DNA of 37,063 nucleotides from Hyphomonadaceae bacterium UBA1849 (GTDB lineage: Bacteria; Pseudomonadota; Alphaproteobacteria; Caulobacterales; Hyphomonadaceae): NCBI GenBank assembly GCA_002338565.1, contig DDIN01000006.1, positions 230,527 through 267,589 on the forward strand. Reading direction: 5' to 3'. The notes beneath the pieces were generated by a model that saw nothing but the letters and a program-made list of their open reading frames with translations, ran no database searches and was not told where the DNA came from. Positions 26,058 to 34,048 of this stretch are shown piece after piece. The translations under genes were made by a program, and so were the position numbers. Every line of letters begins with the position of its first letter. Within the stretch, counting starts at the first letter, position 1.

Positions 26058-26085
26058 AAAAAGGGGCGACCAAAGCCGCCCCTTT
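26058..26085 (-). terminator. Terminator of the symporter operon
   Basis: On the - strand: AAAGGGGCG (26085-26077), 8-base loop, CGCCCCTTT (26068-26060), T-run through 26058. It lies 23 bases after the symporter stop and separates it from the kinase gene. Confidence 0.9.
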
Positions 26086-26107
26086 AAATTCCCGTATCCT
26101 TTGGAAC

Positions 26108-27901
26108 TTATTCTGCTGGAGTTGGCGTATGATCGTCCATAGGCCCCATATCTTCATCCACTGAACCATGGCGCGTACGCGTACCCGGAACACGGATATC
26201 TTCAACGAGGTCCTGAATTTCCTGCGGCGGCGGCGCTGTGAGTAGAGACACAACAATACCGATGATCGCAGAGAAGAACATGAAGACGAAGCCGATACCT
26301 TCAGGTGACACACCGAGGAACCAGTGTGACGGGTCCGTATCTACGAATTTGAAATAGTAGATGTAGGAGAAGGTTGAGATGAGGCCGAACGCCATGCTCG
26401 CAATTGCGCCTTCCTTGTTCATCCGCTTCCAGAAAATACCGAGGAAAATGATCGGGAAGAGCGACGCGGCGGCCAGACCGAAGGCGAACGCCACCACCTG
26501 CGCCACAAAGGCGAGTTTGGCCGTATTCATCCCCATCAGACCGGCTGCGGCTACAGCACCTGCTGCAGCAACACGTGCAATACGAAGCTCAGTCTTGTCA
26601 CTCATTCCTTTGAACAGGGTTCTCCGGCAGAGGTCGTGACTAATCGCAGACGAAATCACCATGAGGAGACCAGCCGCTGTGGACAGCGCAGCCGCGAGAC
26701 CACCTGCAACCATCAGGCCGATTACCCATTCAGGCAGCTGAGCAATTTCAGGGCTCGCCAGAACAGAGATGTCGTTATTGATCGTGACTTCGTTCGCCAG
26801 ACCATCCGGAGCGTTCGGGCCACGGATCTGCATCAGGCCATCGCCATTCATATCTTCAAAGCCAACCAGACCTGTACGTTCCCAGTTCTTGAACCACTCA
26901 GGAACCGGCGTGCCGCCATCGCTGGTGATGCCTTCTGCCGCTACGGCGTAATCATCCGTTTCGATGTAAGTCGTTTCGTTGACTGTATCGATAATGTTGT
27001 AGCGAGCGAACGCGCCAACAGCCGGAGCAACCGTGTAAAGAAGCGCAATAAAGACGAGTGCCCAGCCCGCAGATACACGTGCAGCACTTGCGCTGCTAAC
27101 CGTGAAGAAGCGGATGATCACGTGCGGAAGACCCGCTGTACCGAACATGAGAGCGCCGGTGATCGCGAAGACGTCGATCCATGACTTGTTCGTGCTCGTG
27201 TACTCGATAAAGCCAAGCTCTGTGACGACCTGGTTCAGGTTTTCCAGCATGGAAACATCTTCGCCGCGAACGTTGGAGATAAAGCCAAGCTGTGGAACCG
27301 GGTTACCGGTGATCATCATGGAGATGAAGATCGCAGGCACGGTGTATGCGAAAATTAGCACGCAATATTGAGCCACCTGCGTATAGGTCACGCCCTTCAT
27401 GCCGCCCAGAACCGCGTAAACGAAGACGATGCCCATGCCGACAAGAATACCGGTGTTGAAGTCAACGCCAAGGAAGCGCGAGAACGCGATACCCACGCCT
27501 GACATCTGACCGGCGATGTAGGTGAAAGACACAAACAGAGCACAGATGACCGCGATGACGCGAGCCGCTGTGGAATAATAACGGTCGCCCACAAAGTCCG
27601 GAACGGTAAACTTACCGAACTCACGAAGGAATGGTGCGAGGAGCAGTGCGAGAAGCACGTAGCCGCCTGTCCAGCCCATCAGATAGACGGAGCCACCATA
27701 ACCAAGCGAGGCAATAAGGCCCGCCATAGACAAGAATGACGCCGCAGACATCCAGTCAGCCGCCGTCGCCATGCCATTAATCATCGGGTGCACATCGTGA
27801 CCCGCAACATAGAAATCGTTTGTTGAACCGGCGCGCGCCCAGAGCGCGATACCGATATAGGTGCCGAAGCTCGCCACCACGAAAAAGATTGTCCAATCCA
27901 T
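26108..27901 (-). CDS. Sodium:solute symporter large subunit (VC_2705/ActP-like)
   Basis: 597-residue SSS-family symporter of about 13 helices, close to acetate permease ActP in kind. Helix 1 begins MDWTIFFVVASFGTYIGIAL; the sodium-site region SAASFLSMAGLIASLGYGG (about 53-71) is typical. A soluble insertion at about 310-385 distinguishes the VC_2705 group from plain ActP; it contains DxNxDG (DMNGDG, from residue 350), a calcium-loop-like motif. Start ATG, with AAGGGC inside the preceding gene. The small-subunit gene lies 4 bases upstream. Neighbouring acs and CrbSR-type genes support acetate or another short acid as substrate. It ends at a strong terminator. Confidence 0.9.
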   Translation of the reverse strand: MDWTIFFVVASFGTYIGIALWARAGSTNDFYVAGHDVHPMINGMATAADWMSAASFLSMAGLIASLGYGGSVYLMGWTGGYVLLALLLAPFLREFGKFTVPDFVGDRYYSTAARVIAVICALFVSFTYIAGQMSGVGIAFSRFLGVDFNTGILVGMGIVFVYAVLGGMKGVTYTQVAQYCVLIFAYTVPAIFISMMITGNPVPQLGFISNVRGEDVSMLENLNQVVTELGFIEYTSTNKSWIDVFAITGALMFGTAGLPHVIIRFFTVSSASAARVSAGWALVFIALLYTVAPAVGAFARYNIIDTVNETTYIETDDYAVAAEGITSDGGTPVPEWFKNWERTGLVGFEDMNGDGLMQIRGPNAPDGLANEVTINNDISVLASPEIAQLPEWVIGLMVAGGLAAALSTAAGLLMVISSAISHDLCRRTLFKGMSDKTELRIARVAAAGAVAAAGLMGMNTAKLAFVAQVVAFAFGLAAASLFPIIFLGIFWKRMNKEGAIASMAFGLISTFSYIYYFKFVDTDPSHWFLGVSPEGIGFVFMFFSAIIGIVVSLLTAPPPQEIQDLVEDIRVPGTRTRHGSVDEDMGPMDDHTPTPAE

Positions 27902-27905
27902 GATG

Positions 27906-28172
27906 TTAGCCCTTCACGCCGTATTTGCGTTCGATCTTGTTCATCGCGAAGCAGTAATAGAAAATCAGCGCGACAAAGACGTAGATCGCGCCTTGCTGGG
28001 CAAACCAGAAGCCCAGCGGCGCACCGCCAATTGAAACGTTGTCGAGCACATCACGCAAAAGAACGCCGGCCCCATAAGACACGGCGAACCAGATTACGAG
28101 CAGCGATATCGTCAGCTTGACTGTCGCCGACCAATACCCTTTCGCATCCACTTTAGTTGGTTCGTTTGACAA
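27906..28172 (-). CDS. Sodium symporter small subunit, DUF4212
   Basis: 88-residue membrane protein with two helices, about 18-38 and 54-76, ending in charged NKIERKYGVKG, as in DUF4212 proteins that accompany the VC_2705 symporter group. The start is TTG at 28172 with GGGGAGG about 7 bases ahead; no ATG is available in frame before it. It sits 4 bases upstream of the large subunit, so the two are coexpressed and probably form one transporter. The 208 bases upstream (28173-28380) hold no gene and should contain the promoter. Confidence 0.9.
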   Translation of the reverse strand: MSNEPTKVDAKGYWSATVKLTISLLVIWFAVSYGAGVLLRDVLDNVSIGGAPLGFWFAQQGAIYVFVALIFYYCFAMNKIERKYGVKG

Positions 28173-28319
28173 GGTATGACCTCCCCAGTTTATTCACAGC
28201 GGTTTTTCCGCCTGTAATGAAGGATCAAATAGGTCAGACATTTTGAGTAGAGGGACTTTGGTCGAACACTTCAGAGTGAAATAGAGTGTTTTGAATACTT
28301 CTCGGCACCAACTAATGTG

Positions 28320-28345
28320 GCGTCTGCAGAGTTCTCTACAGACGC
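28320..28345. terminator. Hairpin in the 28173-28380 intergenic region
   Basis: GCGTCTG-c-AGAG-tt-CTCT-a-CAGACGC. It is 36 bases past the stop of the small - strand gene at 28381, so it may end that transcript, but no T-run follows. Apart from this hairpin I see no gene or repeat in this 208-base gap. Confidence 0.4.
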
Positions 28346-28380
28346 GAGTTTAAGTGAGAATTTCGAGTTTTCTCTGCTGA

Positions 28381-28584
28381 CTAGTCTACCGAAACGCGCG
28401 CTTCGCGCCGACGCGCCAGGAGTTCGCTTGAACCGGAGAAACTAACCCAGCCACCTAAGATCAGGCCGCCCAGCACGTATAGCTCGGATACACCAAAGCC
28501 CGGCTCAATAAGTGCATTCGCACCGCGATAGGCAAATATGGCTAGGATTAGCAGGCCAATAGCTGTGATGATGTGTGCTCGCAT
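28381..28584 (-). CDS. Small membrane protein, function unknown
   Basis: 67-residue protein with two hydrophobic segments, about 4-20 (IITAIGLLILAIFAY) and 33-50 (SELYVLGGLILGGWVSF), and a basic C-terminus RRREARVSVD. GGGAGGGC lies about 5 bases before the ATG, which supports translation. No known motif is visible. It stands between the symporter operon and the second TetR gene on the same strand, and its link to either is unclear. Confidence 0.6.
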   Translation of the reverse strand: MRAHIITAIGLLILAIFAYRGANALIEPGFGVSELYVLGGLILGGWVSFSGSSELLARRREARVSVD

Positions 28585-28655
28585 GCGAGCCCTCCCGTAT
28601 TATCTTTGCGACAATACTGTCCCCGGAGCGCCGATCACGCCATTGGGCTTTGGTC

Positions 28656-29261
28656 TTAGGCGTTTTGTTCCGCACTCAAGCGTGAAAACACACCGTCGAT
28701 GACCGAGCGAACAGTGAGTTCAAACATCGACTCCACATCCGGCTTTTGTTCGAAAACAGCCTGCACGTTACGGATGCGCTCAAGCAATTCCGGCTTTGGC
28801 AGCGTCATATTGCGAATGTTCAGCTCTTCATTGATCAGACCGTAAATGGCGAGGCCGCATGCACCAGCTGCCTTGATCGTATTTTCTTCATCCAGCCCGC
28901 TCTGACGCCAGTATCCAAACCAGTCATTGGTGGTGCTGAGCATAAGCGGCGTCCAGACGCGGTGCGCTCTACGCAACTGACCAACAGAAGGATGCTTGAG
29001 TGTATAGGCCCGCATCCAGCGCGACATAAGCCAGAGGTCTTCTTTCCAGTCGCCCGAGCCGTCATCACGCGGAACAGATTTAACAACGGCATCAACGACA
29101 AGCGCGGCCAGTTCTTCTTTATCTGCGACGTGGTGATAGAGCGCCATAGGCGTGACATTGAGACGGCGGGCGACCCCGCGCAGGGTGAAAGCACTCACAC
29201 CTTCAGAATCCACCAACTCCAGCGCGGCATTTGCAATACGTTCCGCACTTAGGTCGGCCAT
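28656..29261 (-). CDS. TetR-family transcriptional regulator
   Basis: 201-residue regulator. The TetR DNA-binding domain spans about 5-52 (IANAALELVDSEGVSAFTLRG, then the recognition helix MALYHHVADKEEL). The C-terminal domain with DDGSGDWKEDLWLMSRWMR and SVGQLRRAHRVWTP resembles the TetR_C group. GGAGAAGAAGAG precedes the ATG. A short dyad TTAG-tcg-CTAA at 29298-29308 upstream might be an operator. The neighbours are a small membrane protein downstream and tRNA-His upstream, and neither tells its target. It is unrelated in C-terminal sequence to the TetR at 13088. Confidence 0.87.
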   Translation of the reverse strand: MADLSAERIANAALELVDSEGVSAFTLRGVARRLNVTPMALYHHVADKEELAALVVDAVVKSVPRDDGSGDWKEDLWLMSRWMRAYTLKHPSVGQLRRAHRVWTPLMLSTTNDWFGYWRQSGLDEENTIKAAGACGLAIYGLINEELNIRNMTLPKPELLERIRNVQAVFEQKPDVESMFELTVRSVIDGVFSRLSAEQNA

Positions 29262-29399
29262 ACTCTTCTTCTCCAGTCATATTATCTGAGGCTGTTCTTA
29301 GTCGCTAACCTTCAGACAATTCAAGACGTTTACGCACACGAAGGCGCCGCCGGTCACAGAATGAACGGGATGCAGGCAGCAGTTCAAGTGGGAGGATGA

Positions 29400-29476
29400 T
29401 GGTACCGCCTCCCTGGTTCGAACAGGGGACCTCTAGATCCACAATCTAGCGCTCTAACCTACTGAGCTAAGGCGGC
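29400..29476 (-). tRNA. tRNA-His (anticodon GTG)
   Basis: 77-base cloverleaf including an encoded CCA. On the - strand: acceptor GCCGCCT, D arm GCTC/GAGC, anticodon stem CTAGA/TCTAG with loop TTGTGGA (GTG), T arm CCCTG-TTCGAAC-CAGGG, acceptor AGGCGGT. The base before G1 is U, so no G-1 is encoded; position 72 is U (G1-U72 wobble) and 73 is A. This is the alphaproteobacterial His identity pattern that replaces the near-universal G-1:C73. Confidence 0.97.
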
Positions 29477-29549
29477 ACATTTAAGAACGCGTCTTCTAAA
29501 GTTATGCGAACTCAAATGCAAGAGGGAGATTAAGCCTGAATCACCCTTT

Positions 29550-30935
29550 TCAGCCTTTATCCGCGTAAGGGTTTTTACCCTGGCGGACATAAAGCCTGAT
29601 CGGCACGCCTTTCAGGTCAAATGCTTCACGCAGACCGTTCACCAGATAGCGCTTATAGGCTTCCGGCATGTTCTCGCCCCGATTCGCCATAAGCACGAAT
29701 GTCGGCGGACGCGTTTTGATCTGGCTCATATATTTCGGTTTGATCGGCTTGCCGTGCACAGATGGTGGCGGGTGACGCTCGACCACATGGCGAAGCCAGT
29801 CATTGAGGTCTTTGGTTTTGACCCGCGCGTTCCAGTCATCAAATGTCTGCATGACGGCAGGCATCATCCGATCGATACGCTTACCTGTAAGACCTGACAG
29901 GAACACAACCGGCGCGCCTTTGGCATTCGGTAGCAGACGGTCAGCTTTTTCCCGCAAATGTTTTGCATACTGGTCCGGATTCTCGACGAGATCCCATTTG
30001 GAAATCACCATGACGAGGCCACGGCCTTCGCGAACGCATAAATCAGCAATCTGAAGGTCCTGCTTCTCGAAGGCGTCACGTGCATCCATCACCAGCGCAA
30101 CGATATCCGCAAACCGGATAGATCGGATCGTATCCGATGTGGACATTTTCTCAAGCGACTCATGGACTTTCGCGCGCTTACGCAGACCGGCCGTATCGAC
30201 CAGCTTGATTGTACGGCCTTCATACTCCCACGCGACTTCAATCGAGTCGCGGGTAATGCCAGCCTCAGGCCCTGTCAGAAGACGGTCTGACTGAAGCAAC
30301 TGATTGATCAGCGTTGATTTACCCGCATTCGGACGGCCGACTACAATGAGGCGGGCGGTCTTTGGCGGCGGAGGCAATTCCTCGGCGTCAGGATCAAATG
30401 GCGCTTCACGCTCAACGATCTCTTCTTCCTGATCTTTGGATTCAGGCACTTCCCGCACGATAGCAGAGAACAGCTCGGCGAGGCCTTCGCCATGCTCGGC
30501 TGAAAGCGCTACCGGCTCACCAAAGCCCAAAGCAAACGCTTCCATCAGGCCTTCTTCAGCTTGTCTGCCTTCGCATTTGTTAGCGGCCAGAACCACCGGC
30601 TTGTCAGCTCGGCGCAATAGCTCCGCAAACCGCTCATCAAGCGGAGTTACGCCAGAACGGGCATCAACGATAAACAGAGAAACGTCGGCTTCCTTGATCG
30701 CCTGCTCTGTCTGCTGTCGCATACGAGCCTCAAGCGATGTGTCGTGAACGTCTTCAAATCCCGGGGTGTCGATCAGCAAAAGCTTCATGCCGGCAAGTTC
30801 CGCCGGCGTTTCGCGTCGATCCCTTGTTACACCGGGCTGGTCATCAACAATCGCCAGGCGTTGTCCAGCCAGGCGATTGAAGAGCGTAGATTTCCCGACG
30901 TTCGGGCGGCCGACAATGGCCACTTTCAGGGGCAT
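29550..30935 (-). CDS. der: GTPase Der (EngA)
   Basis: Essential double GTPase for 50S ribosome assembly, 461 residues. Two G domains are visible: the first at 1-165 with GRPNVGKSTLFN, DTPGFED and NKCEG; the second at about 200-375 with GRPNAGKSTLINQ, DTAGLRKRAKV and SKWDLVE; then the C-terminal KH-like domain. Start ATG at MPLKVAIVGRPNVG. It is 9 bases after the bamB stop, giving the order yfgM-bamB-der known from enterobacteria. Confidence 0.97.
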   Translation of the reverse strand: MPLKVAIVGRPNVGKSTLFNRLAGQRLAIVDDQPGVTRDRRETPAELAGMKLLLIDTPGFEDVHDTSLEARMRQQTEQAIKEADVSLFIVDARSGVTPLDERFAELLRRADKPVVLAANKCEGRQAEEGLMEAFALGFGEPVALSAEHGEGLAELFSAIVREVPESKDQEEEIVEREAPFDPDAEELPPPPKTARLIVVGRPNAGKSTLINQLLQSDRLLTGPEAGITRDSIEVAWEYEGRTIKLVDTAGLRKRAKVHESLEKMSTSDTIRSIRFADIVALVMDARDAFEKQDLQIADLCVREGRGLVMVISKWDLVENPDQYAKHLREKADRLLPNAKGAPVVFLSGLTGKRIDRMMPAVMQTFDDWNARVKTKDLNDWLRHVVERHPPPSVHGKPIKPKYMSQIKTRPPTFVLMANRGENMPEAYKRYLVNGLREAFDLKGVPIRLYVRQGKNPYADKG

Positions 30936-30944
30936 AGGGTTTTA

Positions 30945-32321
30945 TTACCTTATAGAGAACAGTGTTCCGTCATCTGCGAGAACAAGAATGCGGTCATTAT
31001 ACGCAATTGGCTCAAGGAAAAAGCCCGCATCTGCGCCAAATCGACCAACACGAATCAATTGTTGCTCTTCAATGAGTTCACCTGTCTGCGGAGAGTAAGC
31101 TGAAATGCGTCCGTCAGACGATACAGTTACAAGACGATTAGATGCCAGAAGTGGTCCAGCATAGCTGATGCGGTCTTCACGATCTTCCATGTCTTCGAAG
31201 TTTGGAAGCTGCTCTGTCCAGACAACACGTCCTGTAATCGCCTCCACGCAAATGAGCTGACCATTCACGCCGACTGCGAAGAGGAATTCGCCTGAAATCA
31301 CAGGTGCCTGCGTCGTACCGAATGGCAGTTCCCAGACGCGTGTTCCTGAACGGCCATCAATCGCGGCAAGCACGCCAGACTGGCTGCTCGCATACACAAG
31401 GCCAGCATTCAGAACAGGACGTGATGCAATGTCGTTGATCGCAGAGATCGGCGTGAACCGGCCTGCACGCGTGAGAGAGTCTGTCCAGAGGCGGCGTCCG
31501 TTGGCAGGAAGATACGCGATGACTTCGCCAGAGGAATAAGGCGTCACAACAACATCATCGACGGCTGCGGGGCTCGGAGACGAAAGCACACGAGCTGTTT
31601 CCGCAATCGCCTGGTCGGTCCACTGAATTTCGCCAGTCTCAAGAGACATGGCAAAGAACTCGTTGTTGTTGGAAACGATGAAAATACGATCGCCAAGCAC
31701 TGAAGGCGAACCCGTAATCGGTGCCTCGGTCGCACGATGCCAGATCTCTGAACCCGTCGCAGCATCAAGCGCAGCGACGAAACCGAAGCCAGATGACACA
31801 ATCAGCTTGTCACCGGCAACGGCAAGACCGCCACCAAATGCACGGCTGTCACGGCTGTGGTCTGACTCAAGCTCAACGTCCCAAAGCGACCGACCGGTCT
31901 CAGCGTCGATTGCGTGAACCGTCTGGTGTGAATCTAATACGAAAATACGCCCGTTAGCCGCAACAGGTGGAACGGTAAGCGCGTGATTACGGTCAGCGCC
32001 TTCACCGCGCGTCCAGCGCCATTCGACTTCCAGTTCCGTACCGCCCGCGACGTGCCCCGTGACCTTTGATGGCACACGACCGGCCTGGCTCCATGAATCC
32101 ACACGCAGAGCGTCCGGCAGAATAATCGCCGTCGCTACGAGCGCTGGATCAGGCTCAAGCTCGGTGACCGCTGAGACCATCGCGATACGACCCGCACGAT
32201 CAACAGTGTCGACGTCATCATTGCCGCCGCCGCTGAACGGGTTGAAGTTATCAATGGTAGAACAGGATGCCAGAAGCAGCGCCGACAGTGTCAGGGCGCC
32301 AAGTTTCAATTGGGTCTTCAT
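30945..32321 (-). CDS. bamB: BamB-like outer-membrane assembly lipoprotein
   Basis: 458-residue beta-propeller lipoprotein of the BAM complex that inserts outer-membrane barrels. Lipobox LASC with Cys20. Repeated PQQ-like blades are seen throughout (for example GRIFVLDSHQTVHAIDAETG, GQLICVEAITGRVVW). It is somewhat longer than E. coli BamB (about 390), with an extra 60-residue linker after the signal. The ATG overlaps the upstream gene stop as ATGA. Position between the TPR gene and der is the standard context. Confidence 0.93.
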   Translation of the reverse strand: MKTQLKLGALTLSALLLASCSTIDNFNPFSGGGNDDVDTVDRAGRIAMVSAVTELEPDPALVATAIILPDALRVDSWSQAGRVPSKVTGHVAGGTELEVEWRWTRGEGADRNHALTVPPVAANGRIFVLDSHQTVHAIDAETGRSLWDVELESDHSRDSRAFGGGLAVAGDKLIVSSGFGFVAALDAATGSEIWHRATEAPITGSPSVLGDRIFIVSNNNEFFAMSLETGEIQWTDQAIAETARVLSSPSPAAVDDVVVTPYSSGEVIAYLPANGRRLWTDSLTRAGRFTPISAINDIASRPVLNAGLVYASSQSGVLAAIDGRSGTRVWELPFGTTQAPVISGEFLFAVGVNGQLICVEAITGRVVWTEQLPNFEDMEDREDRISYAGPLLASNRLVTVSSDGRISAYSPQTGELIEEQQLIRVGRFGADAGFFLEPIAYNDRILVLADDGTLFSIR

Positions 32322-33001
32322 TGGGTCACCCCGTTTGTCTGATTAGTGCCGTCGAGCTGTGCGAGGGTATCGAGCGCAGCAAGTGCCTGTTGTGCACGTT
32401 GCTTAACGCCATCGGAGGCATCCAGTGAGAAAGAAATCATTTCAAAACGACGGCGCGCCTCTGCCAGATCACCCGTCTGATAAGCGCGAGACGCGATAAG
32501 TTCTTCTGCGAGGTAGACCAGCGTCATGCCATCTGAGTCCAGAATTGGCGCGAGCATTGTCTCAAGTTCTTCAACGGAGAGCGCGTTTGCCTGCAAATAG
32601 GCTGACTTCATCAGCGCAATATCTGCCATCGGCCCATCCTGACCGGCGGCTGAATCCAGCGCCTCGATCGCTGCGGCACGATCTCCAAGTCCTGAAAGCT
32701 CGACCTGCGCCAGATAATGCCCCGCAAGTGTCGCATATGAGCTGTCAGAGTTTGCAATTTCAGAGAAAAGAGCTTCAGCCGCGACATAGTCGTTCGCTTC
32801 CAGCGCCGTCTGGGCAGCATAGAACGCCGTTGCCTCATTATTCTGAGACTGGTCGCCCTGCCACTTCATGAATTCCCATGCGCCGACACCGATAACGAGC
32901 ACAGCAACACCGCCATACACAAACGGGCGCACAACACGCCAGATTTGAAGACTTTTGTCCTGGGCTAACGCCTCATCGACTTCTTCGAAAATATCACTCA
33001 C
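32318..33001 (-). CDS. YfgM-like TPR membrane protein
   Basis: 227-residue protein with one membrane helix at about 27-46 (VRPFVYGGVAVLVIGVGAW) and a periplasmic TPR-like helical region (about 55-210; TALEANDYVAAEALFSEIA and similar). This fits the YfgM/TPR_21 family, which works with periplasmic chaperones near the Sec translocon. The start is GTG at 33001 with GGGGT 7 bases ahead. It overlaps bamB by 4 bases. Confidence 0.87.
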   Translation of the reverse strand: MSDIFEEVDEALAQDKSLQIWRVVRPFVYGGVAVLVIGVGAWEFMKWQGDQSQNNEATAFYAAQTALEANDYVAAEALFSEIANSDSSYATLAGHYLAQVELSGLGDRAAAIEALDSAAGQDGPMADIALMKSAYLQANALSVEELETMLAPILDSDGMTLVYLAEELIASRAYQTGDLAEARRRFEMISFSLDASDGVKQRAQQALAALDTLAQLDGTNQTNGVTQ

Positions 33002-33085
33002 ACGGTTACCCCGGAAAATTCACATTGCGGCGAGACATTAGCGGGTGTCTGCCCACTCTTCAACGCGTCTTCACTTTAAAGATTT

Positions 33086-33904
33086 CTAAGATTTCAGCGA
33101 ATAGGTTTCCGCTTCGCCCGGAAAGGCTCTGGAGCGCACTTCTTCGGCGTATTTTTCAACCGAAGAGGATATCTCACCCTTCACATTTCCATAGCGGCGT
33201 ACAAACTTTGGCGTCCATTCGAACAGACCCAGCATATCCTCTGTTACGAGAATCTGGCCGTCGCATTTAGCGCTCGCACCAATCCCGATTGTCGGAATGC
33301 TAAGTTCCTGTGTCAGTTCCGCAGCCAGGTCCTCAGCTACGCCTTCTACAACCACAGCGAACGCACCTGCTTCTTCAGCGGCGCGCGCTTCGTTGATGAC
33401 ACGCTCGCGCTCTGTATCGGTCCGGCCTTTGGCTTTGAAGCCGCCATCAACATTGATCGCCTGCGGACGCAAGCCGACATGCGCCATGACAGGAATGCCG
33501 CGCTCAACAAGGTAACGCACCGTCTCACCCGCGTAAACGCCGCTCTCCAGCTTCACAGCCTGACAACGTGTTTCCATCATAATACGGGACGCGTTTTTAA
33601 ACGCCTGAACAGGGCTCGCTTCATAAGAGCCGAACGGCATATCAACGACGACGAAAGCCTGCTTGGCGCCGCGCATAACGGCCTGCCCGTGCAGCACCAT
33701 CATATCCATCGTCACGCCGACAGTAGAATCGAGCCCGTGAACGACCATGCCCACGCTGTCGCCGACAAGAATGACATCTACGTGCTCGTCGATCAGCGCG
33801 GCTCGCGGCGCATCATACGCCGTCAGGCAGACAAGCGGGGTACCGCCTTTTGCCTTGGCGATATCACGTACGGTTTTGCGTCGAATCTGAGTTTGTGCCG
33901 ACAA
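33086..33904 (-). CDS. panB: Ketopantoate hydroxymethyltransferase
   Basis: First step of pantothenate synthesis: transfers a hydroxymethyl group from methylene-THF to 2-oxoisovalerate. 272 residues, usual length. Conserved stretches: CLTAYDAPRAALID, VGDSVGMVVHG (Mg-binding Asp), DMPFGSYE, AVKLESG, and the catalytic Glu region VVVEGV. Start is TTG at 33904 with AGGAG 6 bases ahead. The yfgM-like gene starts 84 bases downstream on the same strand, so cotranscription with yfgM-bamB-der is possible. Confidence 0.96.
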   Translation of the reverse strand: MSAQTQIRRKTVRDIAKAKGGTPLVCLTAYDAPRAALIDEHVDVILVGDSVGMVVHGLDSTVGVTMDMMVLHGQAVMRGAKQAFVVVDMPFGSYEASPVQAFKNASRIMMETRCQAVKLESGVYAGETVRYLVERGIPVMAHVGLRPQAINVDGGFKAKGRTDTERERVINEARAAEEAGAFAVVVEGVAEDLAAELTQELSIPTIGIGASAKCDGQILVTEDMLGLFEWTPKFVRRYGNVKGEISSSVEKYAEEVRSRAFPGEAETYSLKS

Positions 33905-33968
33905 GTCGAACTCCTGCTCAATCTGTGAACAGGCTGCTTAAATCTTATTGTCGGTAAAAGAAACCTCA

Positions 33969-33989
33969 GTGTGCAGAATTCTGGCACAC
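33969..33989. promoter_or_regulatory. Dyad upstream of panB
   Basis: GTGTG-CAGAATTCTG-g-CACAC: a 10-bp palindrome flanked by complementary 5-base arms, 65-85 bases before the panB start. It may be an operator in the panB promoter; no binding protein can be named. Confidence 0.3.
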
Positions 33990-34007
33990 GTTACAGAGAA
34001 GATAAGT

Positions 34008-34038
34008 CCCTCTGCCGGCAATCAAACCGGCAGAAGGG
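34008..34038 (-). terminator. Hairpin after the acyl-CoA dehydrogenase gene
   Basis: CCCT-CTGCCGG (34008-34018), 8-base loop, CCGGCAG-a-AGGG (34027-34038). It begins 10 bases past the - strand stop. GC-rich, but no clear T-run follows, so termination may be incomplete. Confidence 0.6.
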
Positions 34039-34048
34039 AGAATATCGT

